Source: Macrotis lagotis (Eukaryota > Chordata > Mammalia > Peramelemorphia > Peramelidae). From it: 64,000 bases of DNA. A program made the translations under genes and the position numbers. This document shows, piece after piece, positions 14,241-27,347 of this stretch. The notes below the pieces were generated by a model. It had not been told where the DNA came from. It saw only the letters and a program-made list of their open reading frames with translations, and did not search any database. The first letter of the stretch is position 1; each line of letters begins with the position of its first letter. Location of the stretch: the NCBI RefSeq assembly GCF_037893015.1, contig NC_133661.1, positions 248,492,962 to 248,556,961 on the forward strand, read 5' to 3'.

Positions 14241-15502
14241 CAGGTGTAAGTAAAATCAATGGTGGCTCATAAGAACACCAACTATTACAGCCCTGGTTGG
14301 GATCAAGCTATAATCAATTCTGTCATAAAGAAGCTCTAGTATTAGGGAAGAAAAGTGCTACATGTACCCTAAGGGAAGTTCAATAATATACTCTGAAAAC
14401 ATGGAATGATAATCACTGATTTATAAAAATCAAATTCTCACTTTTGGAAATTATGAGCCTAAAACAGTACTTATATAAGTCAGTCCAGTATTTATCATGT
14501 AGTTATTGAACATGGCTATGATTAAGGCTGGACAAAGTCACCTTGGACATGCCTGGACATTACTCTTACATTACTCTTACAGTCCCTCTTCTCACAAAAA
14601 TAGAGGACGCTTAGGTGACACTTAGCACCACCTTTCAGGTACCTCAGTTATATAGACTTTTCTCTACCTTTCTCCTTATAAAAAGCCACATGAAGCAAAG
14701 GATCAGAAACTCATTCATGCAAAGGTATAAAAATGTATTTATTTATTCATGTTCTTCTCTCAAAACATTTTTACTAAAGACTACAAGGTCTTAAGCTAAA
14801 TAATAAAAGAACAACAAACTTTTCTGAACTCACTAAAATCATAATAATATAATGTGTTTACACAGACATAGATATATATATATTATATATGTGGCATATA
14901 ATGTAGATACACACATGTGTGTGAATATTTAAAGAAATATATAAATCGAATAACTAACCTCAAATAGTATCTTACTAAAACAAACCCAACATGGAAATAT
15001 CAATCTTAAGTACTTTGTCATTTTCTAAACATTCAGATTTAAAATTTCTAACTACTTATTTTCCACTGTATCAGTGAAAGGCCTAAAGCTCTTTGGACTA
15101 CAAAGTGTTCATAAACAAAACAAGGAAATTGGGTATAATCCTCTCTAAGACCATTTCAATTCTTAGTCTCAATAGTTCTTTGCTCAGTCATCATACAAAA
15201 ACCATCTAGACAATCTTCATTAAAAATCACTAAACTAATTCCATTTGTATTACAATTCAAATTTTTACTCTGGTTTCTCAAATCCAAAGATTTCTTGGGT
15301 AAATCCTGGTGCCATAGAGTTACTTTTCCTGGAGCAGGGGTAGGCAGGTAGAAAAGAGGGCAGAATTTGGTTTTCTTTAGATGCTCTCTCTCTATATATA
15401 TCACAGATGATTTTTTCAAGACAGACTAACTTTTCCCTAGTTCTCCCTGTGCCTAAAAACAGTTAACTTTAAATGGGAATAAAAGTTAGTAACCTTGTAT
15501 TA

Positions 15503-15610
<108 letters not shown>

Positions 15611-16219
15611 CTAAGGGACATATAAGGAAAAGATAACACAACCTAGCCTTCTTCAAGGAAGAACAATAGCTAACTGATATAGAAAAAAACAATCACTGTT
15701 AGTCATCCACCCAGAAAGAAGTAGTGCTGCCAGAAGTGACAATCCTGTTAGTCTCTGAAGTAGCTAGAAACTGGTTAAATAAAGCAGATATATCAGAATA
15801 GAAATAACATGAAGAATAGTATTGGAAGAGAGGCCTTAGGTAAGAAGGAATCAACAAACCACAAAAATGAAACAAGAAATAAATTGATCCTTATAAAATA
15901 AATCATAAAGCTATTATTAGTCTATTCTTTCTCTAAAAGAATGAAGGAGATAAAATTACTTCCACTTCCCCTCCCCATTTCCTTTTTAGAATAATTTCAA
16001 GATCCTGTAATCATCTTACATATTCTAAGTTACAAGTCTTTATCAGATCCAGAATTCTTCAAAAGCAAATAAAATTATAATATAAACTATCAGTCATGGT
16101 CAAGACTTTCACCAAAACATCTATGTCAGATTCCAGGTTAGGTATTCAAAAATTAGAGTCATGAAGCCATTTCATATCGTATTCTTTATGAGAAAAATCA
16201 GTCTCTAAAAAAGCCCAAG

Positions 16220-16375
16220 GGTAGCTAGGTGGCACAGTGGATAGAGCACTGGCCCTGGAGTCAGTAGAAACTGAGTTCAAATCCGACCTCAGACACTTAA
16301 TAACTGCCTAGTTGTGTGACCATGGGCAAGTCACTTAACCCCATTGCCTTGCAAAAACCAAAAAAATAAAAAAAT
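16220..16375 (+). repeat. WSINE1-type SINE (one arm of inverted pair)
   Basis: A full-length element flanked by AAAAAAGCCCAAG at 16207-16219 and 16376-16388. It faces the opposite-strand copy 16498-16656. Confidence 0.9.
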
Positions 16376-16497
16376 AAAAAAGCCCAAGAAAGTTCAAGTG
16401 TTGTCTTCAAGAAAAAAGACTTAATACTTCCTTGTGGGGCTATTTTTCCATGCACAAGAGAAGACAACACTGGCACAGGGTAGTGGATCCAACTGTG

Positions 16498-16656
16498 TTT
16501 TTTGTTTGTTTGTTTGTTTAGTTTTTGCAATGGGGTTAAGTGGCTTGCCCAAGGCCACAAGGCTAGGTAATTATTAAGTGTCTGAGGTCGGATTTGAACT
16601 CAGGTACTCCTGACTCCAAGGCCAGTGCTCTATCCACTGCGCCACCTAGCTGCCCC
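16498..16656 (-). repeat. WSINE1-type SINE (second arm of inverted pair)
   Basis: A full-length minus-strand copy (ending CACCTAGCTGCCCC on plus), 122 bases from the preceding plus-strand copy and 125 bases from TTLL5 exon 4's donor. The flanks carry imperfect ATCCAAYTGT repeats. Confidence 0.9.
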
Positions 16657-16762
16657 AATCCAATTGTTTTTTAGATCTGACTATGTTAAAAATAAAAGTT
16701 GGCTAAATGGTTAGGATTTCAGTCTTATGAATGGAACAGCAGGGATAACAAAAATTACCTTA

Positions 16763-16864
<102 letters not shown>

Positions 16865-17039
16865 TTAAGGAAATAAAAAAGGTATGTTACCAAAAAGTTA
16901 ATGACAGAGATAAAAGTAAACTGTAAGAGATTTAATCTAGATAAATCTCAACAAAATTACACCAGATATCTTTATGCCAAAGGAATAATTACAATTAGTT
17001 GAGGGCTATATAAGAAGTTCCCAAGTTTCACTAAGGTAA

Positions 17040-17285
17040 ACTAGGTGGTGGCACAGTGGACAGAAAAATGGTCTGGATTCTGGAAAGTCTGAGTTTGAAT
17101 CCAGTCTCAAGCCATTACCATCTTACCAATATCTGAACAAGATATTTAATCTCTGCCTCAGTTTTCTCAGCTATTAAAAGGAGATAATAATATCATCTAC
17201 ATCCCAGGGGTATTGTTAAAATTAAATGAAATATTTGCAAAGTGCATAGCACAGTGCCTCAAGCATAGTAGGTATAAAAAACATA
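17040..17285 (+). repeat. MIR/MAR1-type CORE-SINE
   Basis: The order of motifs is typical: a degenerate head (GGTGGCACAGTGGACAG), CTGCCTCAGTTTTCTCAGCT, a CCCAGGGGTATTGTT block, and a tail with CATAGCACAGTGCCT ... AGTAGGTATA. Similar but weaker copies lie at 11500-11700, 13160-13320, 21440-21745 (split), 25180-25320, 32190-32360, 37930-38160, 46690-46850 and 49180-49410, all plus strand. Confidence 0.75.
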
Positions 17286-17399
17286 AAAATATGCTTCCTT
17301 CTTCTAAAAAGGATATAACCCAGAAAAATATTTGATAATATTGGTTATATAGGGCTGATAACATATAATGTTAAATTTACCTTCAAGTATCATTAATTT

Positions 17400-18215
17400 T
17401 CTATGAAGGTGATTCCTGGAATGGAGGAAAACCTTGAGGCAGGGAAATCAACTAAAAGTCTCCTATACTGGGTTCAGGCATGGGATAAACAAGGATTTGC
17501 ACCAGAGTGACAGCAGTATCAGAAAAAAATGTTATTTAGATAAAATTGACAGGACTTGGCAACAAATTGGAAATGGGGGGGGGGGGGAGGAAGGAATACA
17601 GGGAAGGATAAAGGACAAAACCTAGGGTGGGAACCTGAGTGACTCAGATAATAATGGTACCCTCAACAGTAATAGGAAAGTTAGGAAAAGGGAAGGTTTT
17701 TTTTTGGGGGGGGAGGTGAATTAAGTTTTGAAAATAGTGAGTTTACAATGTCTCTCAGGCATCCAGTTGAATACTAGCAATTGGAGATGAGAATCTGAAG
17801 GTTGAAAGGTTAGAAGAATATAGTATTCAGAGGAATATAAGCATGGAAGGTAACAACAAGAATTCATGGAAGCTGATAAGATTACCAAGCCATGGGTAGG
17901 GTCCTATGGAATATCCAAAGTTAGACAACATGATCTAGAAGAAAATTCAGTAAAAGAGACACATAGAGAAGTCAGATAAATAGAAGGAAAACCAGGAGAG
18001 GGTTATCACAAAAACCAAGAGAGAATAAAGTATAGAGAAGAGAATAACAGATGGTGTTAAAGGCTGCAGAAAGGCCAAGAAGTATAAAGACTGAAAAAAG
18101 GCCACTGAATTTGGCAATTAAGAGATTGTTAGTAACTTTGGAGAGAATAGTTTGGGTTGAATGCTGAAATCACAAATGAGACGACAGAGTAAAGAAGAGA
18201 ATTTTCAATTGCAAT
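17400..18215 (+). repeat. Unclassified ancient GA-rich dispersed repeat
   Basis: It contains ATTGACAGGACTTGGCAACA, CCTCAACAGTAATAGGAAAG and GGAAAACCAGGAGAGG. The order of phrases matches the copy at 44.15-45.56 kb. No coding capacity or TIR/LTR was recognised. Confidence 0.6.
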
Positions 18216-18609
18216 AGCTCATTTAGTTCCCTGATTCCAGTTTCACCTTTCCATCCCCCTAGCCATCATCTACACAGGAGCCATATTAATATTCTTAAAA
18301 CATAATGCTGACCATTTCAGTCCCCTATCCAAATAATCTTTAATAATGCTTAATGTGCTGATTACATTGACATAAAAAATTAATTGAAAAATAAAATAAA
18401 TAAAACAGAAAATATTCAGAATACAAAAATAATCCCTACCACTTCTCCTGGCAATTAGTACTATGGTTTTTGATATGACAAATGGGTATCTTAAGACTTT
18501 TTGTAGCCAGAAACTATCATTTATTCAAGATCAGAAAGGATTTTTAAAATTATCCTTTCTACAATGTTCTTTGTAACATTCCTAAGAAATCATCATGTAG
18601 ACATTGGTT

Positions 18610-19680
18610 TAGAAGACCTCTATAATACCTAATAACTCTATCTATGATCCTTATTACAGGATCCTGCTTCTATACTATTTCTAACCACTGGTCCTAGTTC
18701 TCTATCTGCTCCCAGGTCATTTTCCCTCCTTTCTCAATGAATTTAGGAAACAGCTCACTGATTGTCTCTCAATCCCAAATCCTGTCATTATACAAGGAGA
18801 CTTCAACATATATATTAATGTTTTTTCAAATAATCTAGCTTTCCAATTTCCTAATCTATTCAACTGCAATAACCTCAGTTACTCTTGTTCTCTGTTCTAA
18901 CAGAGATCTCTAGTCACTCACCCTTGAACCCCTACACTGGCTACATTCTTCCCTTCTCAATCTCAATCCCTAGATGAATCATTTCAGTTCTACAATATCT
19001 TCTATTCTGAACTCCCTTCCCCTTCTCCTATCTCGGAATACATCCTGTCAAATCTTAATTCCCTATTTCTATCTCCTTTGCTCCTATTCATGTGATCTAA
19101 ACAGAATTAGAGAAAGACATGAAACTACATTGAACAAGTCGATTACAAGTATGTGTTGTAATCTCAAATAACCCCTCATGGTAGCAAGGAAATCCTACTT
19201 TACTCTAATTCATTCCTATTCCACTTACCATATCAGCTAGGCCAAACCTTCATATCTCTCCTCAGGCCTGCCATCTCAGCAGAGGAATTGAAAAATTGAA
19301 GTCATTTCCCCAAAGATGTCTCTTTCCCCCCTCTTCATTACACATCTCTCTTATAGCCTGCCCCATCCCACATTATCTCCTTCACCCCCTTCTCTGATGA
19401 TAAGGTGGCCCTTCTGTTTACCAAGGTCAATCCTTCTACATGTACCCTTAATCCTTATTTACCCCACATAGCCAGTCCACTGTCAAATTTTATTTTTGTT
19501 TCTACATTCACAACATTTCTTGGTTTTGCCATCTCCTTTCCACTTACATTTTCCTTTTTTAGTCCAGACCTTCATCACCTTGAACTTAAATCATACTGCT
19601 GTAGCCTTTTGATTTTTTTCTGCCTCAGTTCTTTCCACTTCAAACAAGCCTATATATTGCTATACCAGTGATTTTTCTAA
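18610..19680 (+). mobile_element. CR1/L3-clade LINE fragment (endonuclease part)
   Basis: The stretch CCTGTCATTATACAAGGAGA then CTTCAACATATATATTAATG translates as VIIQGDFNIYIN, matching the GDFN motif of the LINE AP-endonuclease domain. The rest is CT-rich and decayed. Two 65- and 88-residue open frames here are remnants. Confidence 0.55.
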
Positions 19681-20929
19681 ACATAGATCCTATCATATCT
19701 ATTGCCCAGATTTCAACATCAGACATATCAATCTCCTATTAAGTTTTTCCAATAATATCTAGATTTGGAACAGAATGGATGGATCTGCTGGTCTCAGAGT
19801 TGAAAAGGAAGAGGCTAATACTATGAACTGCTTTCAGGAAATTGCCAAGCACTTTTACCCACTTCAAACTTTCCTTGAGCAGCAAAGATACACATTTTCA
19901 ATACAAACATTTTACCAGCATTTTTTTTTTAATAGTATGATCTCTGGAAGATTACACAGAAGGCAATGAAAAAGCTCATAATGTTATGAATTATGTAAAC
20001 AATGAAAAACTAAAAAGACTAGGATTAAAGGATGTCATCAAAGAATTATTTTAATTGAAAAGAAAAAGAAGATAAATTGATTTGATGGACAGCTAGAGGG
20101 TTCTCCTGGTACCCCCTTATAATGCCAGGAGGAAGGTCTCCAACATGTTGGATGGACCCTATGGTAAACCTGCTGGAGGGAATGGTAAAGAATACCATAG
20201 GATGGGTAGGGAGAGCTGTCAACTTAAAAATGTATCTCAAAAAGGCTGTGATTTATATTACTGAAAGAAACACCTGAATTAACAGGATCATAGATACAAT
20301 CAAGCATGTGATATGTTAACTTCTCAATGGGTCTTCACCCAAGTTTTTGATAAAAATACTGAACAGGAGAGGGCTAATTACAGTGTGTTATGAGATGCTA
20401 CTAAATACTTTTCTCTAAATAAACATCAATCTTTTCACAAATAATTATTGGATATGGTCTTTTAGCCAGGGTTATACATTTCAAGAGTGCTTTAAGATGC
20501 TAGCTTTGGCCTTGCTCTCTGATTAAATTTTTATTAATGATTTTAAAATATAAAGACAGCTATATTAAATTCTCAAAATTCACAAAGCAAGTAGGGATAA
20601 ATAATACAACAAAAAAGAGAATCAGAACACAAAAAGCTATTACTAACAGTATGAAAAAACAGACCAAATTTAATAAAACGAAATTCAAAAGTAATAAAGT
20701 CCTGCAGCTGGTTTCAAGTAGTGGAAATAACAGTTCATGTAAAAAACACCTATGAATTTTGGTAGCCTAAATGTTAATATAAAAGTCAACAAAATGTTAT
20801 AGAAGAGAAGTATAGTTTGGGTCAAAAGCAAGAAAGTTTTTATTATATTCTTTTTTAGATAACATATGAATAATATTCCCAATTATGGGTATCATGTTTT
20901 GGGAATAACATTAACAAGTTGGACCTAAA

Positions 20930-21340
20930 AAAAAACTAGAATAATGAAGGAACTAGAAATCTTTCAAAAGAAGTTTCACTGAAAGACCTAGGAACAATTA
21001 GTCTGAAGAAGAATTTACTTTGGTGACATAAGCTAACTTTAAGCACAGAATTTTCAAATACAAAAAGGGCTATATGTGTTCTAGTTGTGTCATAGGAAAG
21101 AACTAAGATAAATAAATGTAAAATACAGTAACTTATACTAAAATTAGCTTTAACTATTCTAACTATAGAAAAATAGGATTACCTCCAAAAGGCAAAGAAT
21201 TCTTTAAACAAAACAAACAAAAACCAAACTGATAATCACCTGCTAGAGAAATATAGCAGAATCTAGGCTTTTATTTGGGATTAGACTAGATGATGCCCAA
21301 GGTCCATTCTAATTCTAAGATTCTATAATTTTATTAAATT
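20930..21340 (+). mobile_element. L3/CR1 3' end
   Basis: It has AGTCTGAAGAAGAATTTACT and the final GACTAGATGATGCCCAAGGT, CCATTCTAATTCTAAGATTC blocks typical of this LINE's end. Confidence 0.55.
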
Positions 21341-21540
21341 AATGAAGAAGATTTTAAGTAGTCTATAATATAGGGGATGATTATGTTGAAGGAAATCCTA
21401 TTGGCTTAAAGGAAATAAGTTGTACTGTTTAAAAAAAAAGGACTGATCTAGAGATCAGAAGGTCTAAGTTTAAATTTTGGCTCAGCTACTGTCTAGCTGT
21501 TTAATTTTAGATGAGTTGCTTTATGTTTCTTTTTTTTATG

Positions 21541-21691
21541 TTTTTTTTTTTTTTTGCAAGGCAAACGGGGTTAAGTGGCTTGCCCAAGGCCACACAGCTT
21601 GGTAATTATTAAGTGTCTGAGACCGGATTTGAACCCAGGTACTCCTGACTCCAGGGCCAGTGCTTTATCCACTATGCCACCTAGCTGCCCC
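21541..21691 (-). repeat. WSINE1-type SINE nested in an older CORE-SINE
   Basis: A complete minus-strand copy. The sequences on each side (21440-21530 and 21692-21745) read as the two halves of an older MIR/MAR1-type CORE-SINE. Confidence 0.85.
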
Positions 21692-21956
21692 TTTTACTTT
21701 TCTTTGGAATCCAGATTTCTCATGAACAAAATGAACAAGGTGGACTAAATTTCAATTCAACAACAAATATTTTTTAAGCATCTGTGCCTAATGTGCATAA
21801 GATACTGAGCTAACCATTTGAGAAGTCAAAACAAAAACAAGTGTCTGACCCTCAAGGACCTCACCTTCTACTGAAAGTATAACAAATAACAGATAATATA
21901 GGGTAATTAGAAGAAGATGGGATCAGGAAAGGCTTTTGGAAGAAGAGGTACCTGAG

Positions 21957-22125
21957 CTAGATGGTACAGTGGGTAAAGTACTGGTCCAGGAGGATAAAGC
22001 ACCAGTCCAGGAGTCAGGAGGATCTGATTTCAAATCTGGCTTCAGACAACTTAGTAATTCCCTAGCTGTGTGACCTTGGCCAAGTCACTTTAACCCCACT
22101 GCCCTGGGGGGGGGGGGGAGTAGCA
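21957..22125 (+). repeat. WSINE1-type SINE with internal duplication
   Basis: The head is partly duplicated: the phrase 'aagyacYRGTCCAGGAG' occurs twice (about 21976-21993 and 21996-22015). It ends in a 13-base G run. It interrupts the GA-rich dispersed repeat (CCTGAGCTA before, CTGAGCTAA after). Confidence 0.8.
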
Positions 22126-22434
22126 TCTGAGCTAAGATTTGAAGACAATAATTCTAAATAGAAGATGGAGAAAGGAGTATATTTCAGACATGAAGACAAG
22201 TCATCTCTTCTAGTATATCATGTCACTAGAATATGGAGCTTTTACAGGAGACAAATATGAAATAAAATTGGACAGTAAGGAGAAACCAGGTCATAGATTC
22301 TTAAATGCAGTTTGTGAAGTTTTAATTTTATCTTAAAGACAAATGGGAACCACTGAAGGTTTCTGAATGTGAAAGTGACATTGATAAACCTGTGCCATAT
22401 GAATGCTATTTTGGTAGCTGTGTGGAAGAAAATA

Positions 22435-22676
22435 TTCCTTGTTCCTCATTGCCACTTAATTCTTCTCCCACTACCAATACTCAGCAATCTCACTTCTTTT
22501 GAGATCTATATAATCCACATCTACTGCCCAATAAAATTCTGGTAGTTACTCTGTACAAACCTCAAACACACCCCATTTCCTTCCTGTACCTGGTTCACAA
22601 TCTCTCTTCTTCTCAATTCCTGGCCTCATACATCAATACACATATGCAAGCATATGTATATATGTATTATGCATAT

Positions 22677-22716
<40 letters not shown>

Positions 22717-23160
22717 CCTCAAATACCTTTTCCTATAAGTTTCTCAGTCTGTTCATTTCGAATGACCTTCACCTTACTTCATTTCAGTACATTCAGATAG
22801 TCATATATTTAATAATCTAGTCATCACCTACAAATACACAATCTCCATGTTCAAGAACACTGAAATTCCCATGTCTGATCACAACCCTATTGCTTTCCCT
22901 CTTCCTTCCAATATTAAACTCTGCTCTTTGTTCATACCAAGACTTCCAATCTCTAATCTCCTCAGTTCTCACTAGCTATACTCTACTCTTTTCCCCTTTT
23001 TGACCTCATGGTGAACCAATTCAACTCAATACCAGCCTCTTCTCTCAATACCTAAACCCCCTATCACACTGCCAATTGTGCCCTGATAAGCTTCAACCTT
23101 GGATTATTCCCGTCATCTGCTCCCTTCACTTCTACACACCCTACTGTTAAACAAAGGTGG
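22435..23160 (+). mobile_element. CT-rich LINE fragment similar to that at 18.6 kb
   Basis: It has the same base composition and arrangement, with a (CA)n tract inserted at 22678-22716. Family assignment is weak. Confidence 0.4.
22678..22716. repeat. (CA)n microsatellite
   Basis: About 17 CA units, with ATGTATA-type flanks, inside a LINE-like fragment. Confidence 0.95.
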
Positions 23161-23169
23161 GGGAAAAAT

Positions 23170-25990
23170 CATGCAATTATTCTTACTAGGTCCACTACAA
23201 ATTTGTGTTACATAATGTCAACTGAGCACTGATTAAATGTAGAAAGATAAAGGAGAAAAAAGACTGACTTTGAGATTATGAACCTAGGAGGCTAGGAAGA
23301 TAATACCCTCAACAGAGAAGTTTAGAAAAGGAATAATTTTAAGGAATAAAAGATAATTCCATTCCACTCCATATATAAATAGAAAAAACAAAAAGTTTCA
23401 AACTGAATATTGTGTAAATACAATGACCAAGACTGTCCCTGAAGAATCAGTCTACCAACACAGATTTATTAAGAATGCAAAGAGCATGTTGTTGGCCCAC
23501 CCCAACTAGGGAAGTAATCAATAGCCTAATAGTCAACTGTTTCTGTTTCCAAAAACTCTAAGCAACAAAGAATGGAAAGTAGTATGGCATGGACTGCCAG
23601 ATGGATAAAGTCGAAAGAAAGAAATGTCTCAACTTTGGAGAATGAGAATTTTGAGAATCAGGAAGGAGAGAAAATTGGGAAGATAAAATTGTAAACAATA
23701 ACACAAGTATAGATACTGGGAAGATACAATATAGATAGATATACAGATACAAAAGAAGAAAAACTTATAATGAAAATAGATTGTGTAAAGGTATTTTTAA
23801 TTTCAGCTACATTAACTGATATCGTGCTAAAATATTATAGAAAACAACAGTGATTCTTTATATCATTAAATATGTCAAATGAGCTACTGCAACTTTAACA
23901 TTATTATTAAATATTTTTCTATTCAAGAGGCTCAATGAAGCATCAACCTTGCCCTCAATCCTCTAAGTCTATACAAGCAGAGAACAAGCCATATCTGGTC
24001 TTTTTAAGCCTGGAGTCAAATTGTGTTTCTGCCACCTGTGTGCCAGTCTAACTTCAGAGAGTATCTTTACTAGAAGGATAGCCAGAGACAATTTTTTGGC
24101 CACAGAATTCTATGAAGCTCATCTGATATGGCAAAAAATTGTAATCTACTTTGATAGAGTTAGTACTCACACTAATAAAAAAATCACAGATCTCTTGAAG
24201 AATTGACAGAAGTGCCACAGTTAATGCTATCTATGCATAAGATGTAACTAAGGAGATAAAGAACAAAGAGAAAGTAAGTCTCGTTATTTTATAGTCATAC
24301 TTTTTGTACTAGAACTTCATTAACATATTAGCTCAGATTTTTCTTTTAAGTATGAAAGAAAACTTGGTGCTTAGGACACAAGAAAAAATACTAACAAGAA
24401 TCAAAACATCCTCTCCAAGCTGCAACTTAACCAAGTGATATGGAAATGGGGAGACACAGGTACAGCTAATAAAATATTTCACTTCTGTTACCCAACAGGA
24501 AATTTTGCTGCTGCTGACCAAGCACCTCAAGTTAAAACAGAAGATTGGCTGGCCAAGTGCTGGGCACAGGAGTTATGGAATGAAAAGAGAAGCAGTTGCT
24601 TTGCTCTAAATTCATGAAGTAAAACATTAAAGCTTGAAGAGATTGTGTGTCTCCAATGATAACTTTCAGCAGTATATTACCTTCGTAATAACACTACAAG
24701 AGAATGGGTAGTGGCAGTCAATCTTTGTAGATTGTAATGTAAGTGCTTTATTATACAATTACACTCCATTCATTCTTAGCTTGGGTGGAACTAAATCTCC
24801 CTCAGGACACTGGCTGATGGAGCTGTCTCCTATCCAGGGAATATAAAGGCTTTTCTTCCTCCTGGATACAATCCTAGCCCAACTAGAAGGGATGCATCAC
24901 TAGAGATGAAGATGAGATGAATGTGGCAGCACACACCAGGACTTTCTTCATTAATGACTTAATGTGGCAGCACATACCAGGACATTCTTCATTAATGACT
25001 TTCACATAAGCTTGTGAAGGTGGTAAAAAAAAAAAGCACAAGAACTAGAGTTAGAAGATCCAGTGTTCCCACTTGCTTTTGTTCACATTCAACTCAATAG
25101 ATATTTTATTAAGTACAATTATGTAAAAGCAAGTTTATGTGCTAGGGACTGTAGACACAGAGACAAGCCTTGAAGGGCTTGCAATTTTTTCCTACCTTCA
25201 ACAGGTTGCTTAATTTCTTTAGGCTTCCATTTACTCTACCATAAAATGAAATAGTTGGACTAGACAGTCCCTCAAGGTCCCTTTACAGTTTTAAATCCTA
25301 GGATTATATGACAATGGAAAATACCACCCCAGAAAATAATATTAGCATCTCTTTTCAAAAGTGTAGATGGGCTTTATGCCACTGGTCAAGAGTCTCAATC
25401 CCAATCTGACGTTCTTATCTATTAAGATGGAAGGGGCAGGCTATTCCCCCACCTTGCCACTGCTAAACCAATTAGTATGAGATTTCTCAGATGCAACCTT
25501 CCAAAGTCAATCTTTCTGATGCCACAAAACTTTGACCTCATCTCCACTTTATTACTGAAGAGGCCCAAAAAATGAATGCATGCATAGTCAGAGCCCCTTA
25601 CCCAAAACTCTTAAAACTGGTATGGTAAAAACTGCTGAATAGTATATGAGCAGAAAATATAAAGTATATTTTAAAGAATGGAAAGCTTACATGAAAAGAC
25701 TAAAATTTTGAAATGTGATAATACTACTCACAGGTATACTGTACTTACATACATCTATAAGATAGTATACATATTCCCTTCTTGAGATTTGTTTCATACA
25801 AGAATCTAGAGATACAAACCAGGTAATTCTTGGCTGAGTCCCACAATATAAAAAGAATCTCTGCTTTAAAAAAACTAATTTCTTGACAACTGTTTTTCCT
25901 AGCACATTTCACAATAAAGTAAATAAGCACTGGTTGTATAAAACACAAGGTAATTTATATTAGTTCACTACATAATAAAATTTTTTTCAA
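23170..25990. other. TTLL5 intron 3, unassigned
   Basis: Apart from the 41-base tandem duplication and a CORE-SINE relic at 25180-25320, I see nothing I can name. Small open frames at 24021-24206 and 24435-24617 have no homologue I recognise. Confidence 0.5.
24920..25001 (+). repeat. Tandem duplication of 41 bases
   Basis: AATGTGGCAGCACACACCAG ... AATGACTT at 24920-24960 is repeated at 24961-25001 with two visible mismatches. TTLL5 intron 3. Confidence 0.9.
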
Positions 25991-26015
25991 GAACATACTA
26001 TTATAAAAAGCAAGA

Positions 26016-26160
26016 GGGGAAGCTAGATGGTGCAGTGAATACAGCACTAGCCCTGGAGTCAGGAGGACTTGAGTTCAAATCTGACCTCAGACACTTAATA
26101 TTTACTTAGCTATGTGACCTTGGGCAAGTCACTTAACTATGCTGCCTTGCCAAAAAAAAA
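26016..26160 (+). repeat. WSINE1-type SINE
   Basis: Full length, diverged, flanked by GCAAGAG-type repeats on both sides, in TTLL5 intron 3. Confidence 0.85.
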
Positions 26161-27173
26161 TGCAAGAGATATTTAAAGTGTTAATGAAGGAAAACAGGAA
26201 AGAAATAATACCTTGTAAAAACATTTATGAATGAAGCTTAATGCAATATTGAATTTTTAAGGCATTGATAGAAAAACAGAAAGATAAAAAAATGGTGCTG
26301 TCTAATACATGACACATAAAAAAATTTAAAAGTCACAAAAAAATCTAAACCTGTTTTTAAAGGAATTTAATCACAAGATGATGAATTGTCCTTAATTGTC
26401 CTCATTTACTATAGCTGAATCAGACAGCATTATAGAAATCACAAAGTTACACAAAGAAGAACTCAGAACAACTAGAGTAAAAGTCAATAAAGTTGTTCTT
26501 TTCACTAAGGAAGAAAATAATTAAACAATAAGCAACTTGAATTCATCAGTATAGTGAAAATGACTATCTGAAACATGAAACTCCCAAATACAGAAATTTT
26601 GAAAAATAGTTTAGTGTATTCTTTTTTTAAGTCAAGGGAATAATGTGTAAAGAAAGGGACCTTTAAAATGAGAAGAGACTCCCCTGGATAGAACTCAACA
26701 TTGAATCTCAGATTTTCTTCTAGTAACTAGAAATTGCAACTTTTCACAAAAACATAAAAATAACAGAATTGGAAGAACTTCTTACAAATACAGCCCATAT
26801 TGGAACTAAAATTCCATATACAAGCATATTTCAATGTTGTTCGTAAAATAGTACTCAGAACTGAACATTCAACTTCAGATTTGGTCTGATCAGGATTAAG
26901 TTCATCAGAACTATTTAACTATCTACAATTTTCTTATTACAACCTAAGAATGCATTAGCTTTCATGATTTTCATATCAGTAGTAACATATTTCACTAATA
27001 TTCCTAGATTTTTCAAGATAAAACTATTGTCTAATGTCAGTCTCATCATAGGATCATAATATCTAGAGCCAGAAATTCAATCCCCTCATTTCACAGCTGA
27101 AGAGTGCATGTTAGTAGGTCAGGAAGTCAATAAACACTTATTAAGCACCTAGTATGTTTTCCACTAAGCCCTA

Positions 27174-27347
27174 GAACAAGTGTGGAAGCCTCCCTGTAGG
27201 TATAGCATTGCCAAGGCAACCACAGACAGGATTTAAAATTAAATAAATATAGCATTTTTAGGGGTGAATTAATTAAATGTTTGACCAAATATAGCCCATA
27301 ATATCCAAATAGCTCTTGGCAGAAAAAAAGGTTCCCTACCCCTGTCC
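27174..27347 (-). mobile_element. hAT-type DNA transposon remnant inside an older repeat
   Basis: The ends are CAAGTGTGGAAGCC and (inverted) GGTTCCCTACCCCTG. The flanking 8 bases CCCTAGAA / TCCTAGAG resemble a hAT target-site duplication. The flanks (...TTATTAAGCACCTAGTATG before; AGATACAAATAAGTAAAG after) read as one older repeat split by the insertion. Confidence 0.65.

Noticed and set aside
19775-20240. Possible transposase- or retroelement-like coding remnant (MDGSAGLRVEKEEANTMNCF...)
   Set aside because: The frame is short and I could not match it to a named family. Left unassigned rather than named.
24435-24617. Possible plus-strand exon after an acceptor-like CCCAACAG at about 24498
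   Set aside because: A 39-residue frame ends at a stop with no donor or polyadenylation signal noted. It is antisense within a TTLL5 intron and resembles nothing I know.
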